10,880 bases of DNA, taken from Alphaproteobacteria bacterium (GTDB lineage: Bacteria > Pseudomonadota > Alphaproteobacteria > Rhizobiales > Rhizobiaceae). The position numbers were made by a program, and so were the translations under genes. The stretch lies in NCBI GenBank assembly GCA_017308345.1, contig JAFKFE010000515.1, positions 1-10,880 of the forward strand, in the 5' to 3' direction. Of this stretch, positions 7,702-10,880 are shown in pieces. The number at the start of each line of letters is the position of its first letter. Positions within the stretch are counted from its first letter, which is position 1. The notes under the pieces are model-generated. The model saw only the letters and a list, made by a program, of their open reading frames with translations. It did not search any database and was not told the origin of the DNA.

Positions 7702-9099
7702 TCAGCTCGAAATCTTGGGAGGATCGTAGAGTAGCGCCGAGAGGTCGCAGAAGCGGCTGTCGCGGTCGTCGAGCGAGAGCACCGCGTCACGGATCGCCGC
7801 GGCGCGGTCGGCTCCGAGCACGGGCGCCGCGAACTCCATGTACTTGGCCTCGACGTCCTGCAGGCCCATCGGCGCTTCCGGGCCGCCGCGCGCATGCACG
7901 TCGCCCGATGCCAGCACACGTCCGTCGGCCGTCGTGATGACGACATCGGCCCAGCGGCCGGCCGGGAAGCGGGCGCTGTGGCGCTCGGTTTCGCTCACCG
8001 TGATGCGGGTCAGCATGTCGGCGACCGCGGCGTCGCCGAGCCCGGCGCCGGAGATGTGCTCGAGCCCGATGCGCCGATGGATGATGAAGGTGGCGACGGC
8101 GAAGCGCAGGCTGTATTGCGCCTTAGAGGTCGTATCCGGCATGCCGTCGAACAGGGTGGCGGCATAGTGGAAGCTGTTGACCTGGACATGGGCGATGTCG
8201 GAAGGGGCCAGGTTGTGCGCAAGGCAAAGCTTGCGCACCGCATCGATCGCCGCATGCGCCCAGCGGCAGATCGGGTAAGGCTTCACATACTGGTGCAATG
8301 ACTGCCAGAAGACGCCGAGGTCCTGCCAATACGCCGCGACCTCCGGCGCCTCCACCGTGATCGCCGGCGCGCCGGTGAAGCCGCGCTCGGCGAGCACCGC
8401 GGCCGAAAGGCCGATGAGGGCGCCGGGACCGGAGCCGTCATGGAGCATCGTCGGCGTGGCGATCTCGCGCATCATCTGGCTGCGCGGGCCGTGATACTCG
8501 GCAATGCCGAGCGCCTCGCGCAATTGCGCCTCGTCGAGCCGCCTAAGGCGCGCCGCGATCGCCGCCACGCCCAAGGCATTCCACGCACCCGAGGTGTGGT
8601 AGTCGCTCACCGTCGCATGCAAGGCGATGCCGGCCCGGCCTGCGACTTCGTAGCCGATCACCAGGGACGCCAGCGCCTCCGGCCCGGTGAGGTCGGGCCG
8701 CGCCTCGGCGAGCGCGGCAAGCGCCGGCACGACCGCGACGCCGATATGGCCCTTGGTCGGGCTGTAGCCGTCATGGCCGTCGAGATTGTCGGTCTGCGTG
8801 GCGACGGCGTAGGCGGCGCCGGCGATGCTGGCGCGGCGCCCGTCGAACAACATGCGGGCCGAGTATTGCGGGTCGTTCGAGCCATAGAGCAGGACGGCGG
8901 CGTCGCGCGCGATCCGGCCTGCTTCCATCGGTCCGGCCGCGATGGCGATGCCAAGCGTGTCGAGCAGGAGGTAACGCGCCTGTTCCAGCACCGGTTGAGG
9001 GAAGACGGAGGCCGGACGCCGCAGCACGAAATCGGCAAGGCGCGTGAACGTATCGGAACTGACGACAGGCCCCTCACGCCGGTATGACGGCACAGCCAC
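7702..9099 (-). CDS. MmgE/PrpD family protein (2-methylcitrate dehydratase/epimerase-like), GTG start
   Basis: A 465-residue protein of the MmgE/PrpD fold, which includes 2-methylcitrate dehydratase, cis-aconitate decarboxylase and iminodisuccinate epimerase. Family features are LLDTLGIAIAAG (45-56), SIAGAAYAVATQTDNLDGHDG (91-111), LASLVIGYEVAGRAG (143-157), SGAWNALGVAAIAARL (170-185) and KPYPICRWAHAAIDA (273-287). The classical HPS loop after the DD/H motif is replaced by TKGHIG (115-120), so the reaction probably differs from methylcitrate dehydration. The GTG at 9099 is chosen because a GGGGAG site lies 8 nt upstream and the sequence then runs without a nearby ATG. It is the first gene of the minus-strand operon and is followed 7 nt later by soxB. 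As an inference, it could epimerise, dehydrate or isomerise the demethylated or N-methylated acid. No prp-cluster genes are nearby. Confidence 0.88.
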   Translation of the reverse strand: MAVPSYRREGPVVSSDTFTRLADFVLRRPASVFPQPVLEQARYLLLDTLGIAIAAGPMEAGRIARDAAVLLYGSNDPQYSARMLFDGRRASIAGAAYAVATQTDNLDGHDGYSPTKGHIGVAVVPALAALAEARPDLTGPEALASLVIGYEVAGRAGIALHATVSDYHTSGAWNALGVAAIAARLRRLDEAQLREALGIAEYHGPRSQMMREIATPTMLHDGSGPGALIGLSAAVLAERGFTGAPAITVEAPEVAAYWQDLGVFWQSLHQYVKPYPICRWAHAAIDAVRKLCLAHNLAPSDIAHVQVNSFHYAATLFDGMPDTTSKAQYSLRFAVATFIIHRRIGLEHISGAGLGDAAVADMLTRITVSETERHSARFPAGRWADVVITTADGRVLASGDVHARGGPEAPMGLQDVEAKYMEFAAPVLGADRAAAIRDAVLSLDDRDSRFCDLSALLYDPPKISS

Positions 9100-9174
9100 G
9101 CGCTTATCTCCCCTGTCTCTTCACAACATCAATAAATTGGGTTCATCGCGCGGGCACGCGATTAGTTTGGCGGC

Positions 9175-9184
9175 TTTGGCCAAA
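9175..9184. promoter_or_regulatory. 10-bp perfect palindrome TTTGGCCAAA, candidate operator
   Basis: TTTGGCCAAA reads identically on both strands. It lies in an AT-rich part of the divergent spacer, 76 bp upstream of the operon's GTG start. It shares the TGGCCA core with the palindrome at 9216-9227, whose centre is 42 bp away, close to four helical turns. Function is unproven. Confidence 0.4.
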
Positions 9185-9215
9185 AATATTGATGCCATGT
9201 CGCTTGTCTGAGATT

Positions 9216-9227
9216 GAATGGCCATTC
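9216..9227. promoter_or_regulatory. 12-bp perfect palindrome GAATGGCCATTC, candidate LysR operator
   Basis: GAATGGCCATTC is a perfect 12-bp dyad centred 47 bp upstream of the LysR start codon. Its position suits an autoregulatory site, and the ATTGAATGGCCAT stretch resembles ATTGATGCCAT at 9188-9198. Whether the LysR protein binds it cannot be told from sequence alone. Confidence 0.45.
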
Positions 9228-9233
9228 GCCCAT

Positions 9234-9247
9234 GCGATAGCTATTGC
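9234..9247. promoter_or_regulatory. Imperfect 14-bp dyad GCGATAGCTATTGC near the LysR start
   Basis: The core ATAGCTAT is a perfect 8-bp palindrome, and the outer GC/GC pairs match around one mismatched position. Its centre lies 19 bp from the GAATGGCCATTC centre. It may be part of the same operator array or chance symmetry. Confidence 0.3.
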
Positions 9248-9268
9248 GATGCGCCGCAGGAGACCGGG

Positions 9269-10156
9269 ATGAAGCCGCCACCCCCCTTGAACTATATCCG
9301 CTCGTTCGAAAGCTCGGCCAGGCATTTGAGCTTCACCACGGCGGCCAAGGAACTGGGCTACACCCAGGCCGCGGTCAGCACGCATGTACGCGCGCTCGAG
9401 CATTATATCGGCCGGCAGCTTTTCATCCGCTATCCGCGCAGCCTCAAGCTGACCGAGATGGGGGAGGCGTTCCTGCCGACGCTGCGCCAGGCGCTCGACC
9501 AGATCGACCAGGCGACCGAGGCGATCGTCGCTTCCTCGCGCAACCGCACGGTGGTCGTGTCCTGCCCGATGAGCCTCGCGGAAAACTGGCTGGCCGGCTG
9601 CATGGCCGCCTTCCGCAAGAAGCATCCCGAAATCGAGATCGTGCTGCACGGCACGATCTGGGAAGATTTGAGCGAGCAGATCGCCGATATCACCATCTCG
9701 ACGCGGCGCTTCGACGACAGGCCGCCTTCGGCGATCCCGCTCTGGAACGACGAGCTGGTCCTGCTTTGCGCCCCTGGGCTGCTCGAGGGCGAGCATGCGC
9801 TGAAGACGCCGCAGGACATGCTCAAGGTGGACTGGATCTTCGTGCATGGCCGCCAGGAATACTGGCAGGTGGTGACCGAGGCGCTTGGCGTCGACATGGA
9901 AGATCACGACAAGGGGCTGTCGACCAACGCTTCCAACATCGCGCTCGAGCTCGCCGCGATGGGGGCCGGACTCGTCGCCACGCAGCGCTCGCTCGCGCAT
10001 GCCTATATGCGCCGCGGGCTGCTCGTCGAGCCGTTTCCCGTCCGGCCGCCGAGTCCCTGGAACTACTATCTGACCGAGAGCCAGCTTTCGAAGGGCAACA
10101 TCGCGCGCACGGTCAAGGAATGGATCCTTTCCAGGGCCAGGGAAGACGCCGCCTGA
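9269..10156 (+). CDS. LysR-type transcriptional regulator (GcvA-like), likely regulator of the divergent operon
   Basis: A 295-residue LysR-type protein. The N-terminal winged helix-turn-helix covers about residues 5-64: LNYIRSFESSARHLSFTTAA, then KELGYTQAAVSTHVRALEHYIGRQLF with the usual A-x-x-L/S-x-x-V-R-x-L-E recognition pattern, and the RSLKLTEMG wing. A linker helix follows to about 90, then a periplasmic-binding-protein-like effector domain (about 92-290). STNASNIALELAAMGAGLVATQRSLA resembles the GcvA group, whose targets often involve amino-acid or one-carbon metabolism. The frame is open from 9218, but the ATG at 9269 is preferred because AGGAG lies 6 nt upstream and the DNA-binding domain begins there. 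It is divergent from the sox-containing operon and probably controls it and itself in response to a pathway compound. The next gene downstream encodes a transporter binding protein in the same direction. Confidence 0.92.
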   Translation: MKPPPPLNYIRSFESSARHLSFTTAAKELGYTQAAVSTHVRALEHYIGRQLFIRYPRSLKLTEMGEAFLPTLRQALDQIDQATEAIVASSRNRTVVVSCPMSLAENWLAGCMAAFRKKHPEIEIVLHGTIWEDLSEQIADITISTRRFDDRPPSAIPLWNDELVLLCAPGLLEGEHALKTPQDMLKVDWIFVHGRQEYWQVVTEALGVDMEDHDKGLSTNASNIALELAAMGAGLVATQRSLAHAYMRRGLLVEPFPVRPPSPWNYYLTESQLSKGNIARTVKEWILSRAREDAA

Positions 10157-10158
10157 GC

Positions 10159-10186
10159 GCGGCGCCGCCTTACGGCGCGTCGCCGC
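10159..10186 (+). terminator. GC-rich hairpin downstream of the LysR gene, possible terminator
   Basis: GCGGCG (10159-10164) pairs with CGCCGC (10181-10186), and inside it CGCC (10166-10169) pairs with GGCG (10174-10177) around a TTAC loop. No T run follows immediately; the first T-rich tract is 30 nt away at 10217-10223. It is thus at best an imperfect intrinsic terminator starting 3 nt after the stop codon. Confidence 0.35.
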
Positions 10187-10254
10187 ATTCAAAAATTTGA
10201 CGGGGCAATGGCATTGTTTTTTTAGGCCTTTGAAGCCGGATTTCTGCGGTTCGT

Positions 10255-10271
10255 GAAGGGTCAAGCCCTTC
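10255..10271 (+). terminator. Small hairpin GAAGGG/CCCTTC in the transporter leader
   Basis: A 6-bp stem (10255-10260 with 10266-10271) encloses the loop TCAAG. Five T follow at 10277-10281 after a short CCGGGA-like spacer. It could be a weak terminator or attenuator ahead of the transporter gene, or a chance structure. Confidence 0.3.
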
Positions 10272-10352
10272 CGGGATTTTTGCATCGCCCCTAACATGCT
10301 GAGCCGCAAGGGGAATGTAACGGGCGGAAAAGCCCTGAACCGGAGAACAACG

Positions 10353-10880
10353 ATGACAATGTTCAAGAGCAACGGTGACCGCGTCCCGGCGGTCATCGAA
10401 AGCTACGCAGCCGAAGTCAAGAAAGGCGAGATGGACCGCCGCGAATTCCTGGCCATGGCGAGTGTGATGGGCGCTTCCACGGCGCTCGCCTACTCGATGG
10501 CGGGGATGGAGCCGGCCAAGGCAGCCACGATCGTGCCCGGCAAGAAGGGCGGCATCCTGAAGATGCAGATGATCATCAAGGACATGAAGGATCCGCGCGC
10601 CTGGGATTGGTCCGAGATCGCCAATGTCATGCGCCAATGCAACGACTACATGATCCGCTACACCACCGACTTCACCTTCGAGGGCCATCTGGTCGAGAGC
10701 TGGGAGGTGAGCGACGACGCCACCGAATACACGCTGCATCTGCGCAAGGGCGTGAAGTGGTCGAACGGCGACGACTTCAACGCCGACGACATCGTCTACA
10801 ACATCGGACGCTGGTGCGATAAGGCGGCCGAGGGCAATTCGATGGCCGGTCGCATGAGCTCCCTCATCGATACCACACCC
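10353..10880 (+). CDS. Tat-exported ABC transporter substrate-binding protein, family 5 (peptide/nickel/opine type), partial
   Basis: The first 176 residues are visible; the rest lies beyond the right edge (full proteins are usually 500-600 residues). A 26-residue hydrophilic N-terminal extension precedes a twin-arginine motif M-D-R29-R30-E-F-L, then a hydrophobic stretch (about 33-50) and a likely signal-peptidase site at AKA (55-57). Mature-type sequence includes [55 protein letters not shown] and [10 protein letters not shown], characteristic of DppA/OppA-type (SBP_bac_5) binding proteins. The ATG at 10353 is chosen for its GGAG site 7 nt upstream; translation from M27 would also give a functional Tat signal. 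Tat export means the protein folds in the cytoplasm before transport. Its place beside the regulator suggests that it captures the operon's substrate in the periplasm; the permease and ATPase genes would lie downstream. Specificity cannot be read from the family alone. Confidence 0.9.
   Translation, partial: MTMFKSNGDRVPAVIESYAAEVKKGEMDRREFLAMASVMGASTALAYSMAGMEPAKAATIVPGKKGGILKMQMIIKDMKDPRAWDWSEIANVMRQCNDYMIRYTTDFTFEGHLVESWEVSDDATEYTLHLRKGVKWSNGDDFNADDIVYNIGRWCDKAAEGNSMAGRMSSLIDTTP

Larger units (their letters stand above)
1..9099 (-). other. Predicted eight-gene operon: prpD-like, soxBDAG, dapA-like, 2-hydroxyacid dehydrogenase, mttB-like
   Basis: All eight genes lie on one strand. In order, the junctions are 7-nt gap, 3-nt gap, ATGA overlap, TAGATG abutment, ATGA overlap, 7-nt gap and 20-nt gap. 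No terminator-like structure or promoter-sized gap exists inside the unit, so a single transcript from the divergent region at 9100-9268 is expected. The operon continues beyond the left edge for at least the rest of the MttB-like gene. Gene order B-D-A-G within the sox part is the canonical one. The genes glyA, purU and folD, which often flank sox operons, are not seen here. Confidence 0.88.
9100..9268. promoter_or_regulatory. Divergent promoter region between the sox-containing operon and the LysR gene
   Basis: This 169-bp spacer separates the GTG of the PrpD-like gene (minus) from the ATG of the LysR gene (plus). It is clearly more AT-rich than the surrounding coding sequence, as expected for promoters. 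I found no convincing -35/-10 pair on either strand. It contains several dyad-symmetric sequences, listed separately. A LysR regulator divergent from its target operon is the standard arrangement for this family, so the region probably carries the regulator's binding sites and both promoters. Confidence 0.7.
10157..10352 (+). promoter_or_regulatory. 196-nt intergenic leader before the ABC transporter gene
   Basis: This spacer holds no credible gene. It contains a GC-rich hairpin just after the LysR stop, a run of seven T (10217-10223) and a second small hairpin with a short T run. It probably carries the end of the LysR transcript and the promoter of the transporter gene. I cannot name a -35/-10 pair with confidence. 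The GGAG site of the binding-protein gene lies at its right end, 7 nt before the ATG. Confidence 0.5.

Noticed and set aside
6561..7937. A 458-codon plus-strand open frame opposite soxB and the PrpD-like gene
   Set aside because: It is an antisense shadow crossing two well-identified genes, with no recognisable domain and no Shine-Dalgarno site.
7702..9099. Methylcitrate cycle prpD
   Set aside because: The HPS-type loop is replaced, and no prpB, prpC or other propionate genes are nearby.
10203..10224. Intrinsic terminator formed by CAATG/CATTG before seven T
   Set aside because: The stem is only 4-5 bp of mostly A-T pairs with a 1-3 nt loop, too weak to call; the T run may belong to a promoter.
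9143..10396. A 417-codon minus-strand open frame covering the LysR gene and both its flanks
   Set aside because: It would run through the divergent regulatory region and the LysR gene in antisense, and its composition is shadow-like; the LysR reading has clear motifs and a good start.

Overview
The window is GC-rich, densely packed with genes and has long antisense shadow ORFs. The proteins resemble those of alphaproteobacteria of the order Hyphomicrobiales/Rhizobiales (Mesorhizobium-like). That assignment rests on protein style and gene content, not on a marker gene. No rRNA, tRNA, mobile element, CRISPR array or phage gene is visible.

Layout. From 9099 down to the left edge runs one very compact minus-strand operon of eight genes: an MmgE/PrpD-family protein (GTG start), the heterotetrameric sarcosine-oxidase-like set soxB-soxD-soxA-soxG, a DapA-family class I lyase/aldolase, a D-2-hydroxyacid dehydrogenase, and an MttB-family (trimethylamine:corrinoid methyltransferase-like) protein cut by the window edge. 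Junctions are ATGA overlaps, one TAGATG abutment, or gaps of 3, 7, 7 and 20 nt, so the genes are almost certainly co-transcribed and partly translationally coupled. Divergently, 9269-10156 encodes a LysR-type regulator. After a 196-nt leader comes the start of a Tat-exported family 5 (peptide/nickel/opine type) ABC transporter binding protein, which runs off the right edge. The 169-bp divergent region holds several perfect or near-perfect palindromes that may be LysR operators.

How it may work together (inference). The binding protein would import a substrate. The MttB-like enzyme would take a methyl group from a quaternary amine, and the SoxBDAG complex would oxidatively demethylate the resulting tertiary or secondary amine, passing the C1 unit to tetrahydrofolate. 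The PrpD-like, DapA-like and dehydrogenase enzymes would process the remaining carbon skeleton. The SoxD subunit has lost two of the four zinc ligands of classical SoxD, and the DapA-like protein lacks the arginine of true dihydrodipicolinate synthase. Both changes suggest that the pathway is neither plain sarcosine oxidation nor lysine biosynthesis. The most interesting content is therefore an uncharacterised catabolic operon for an N-methylated compound. Its substrate cannot be read from the sequence.
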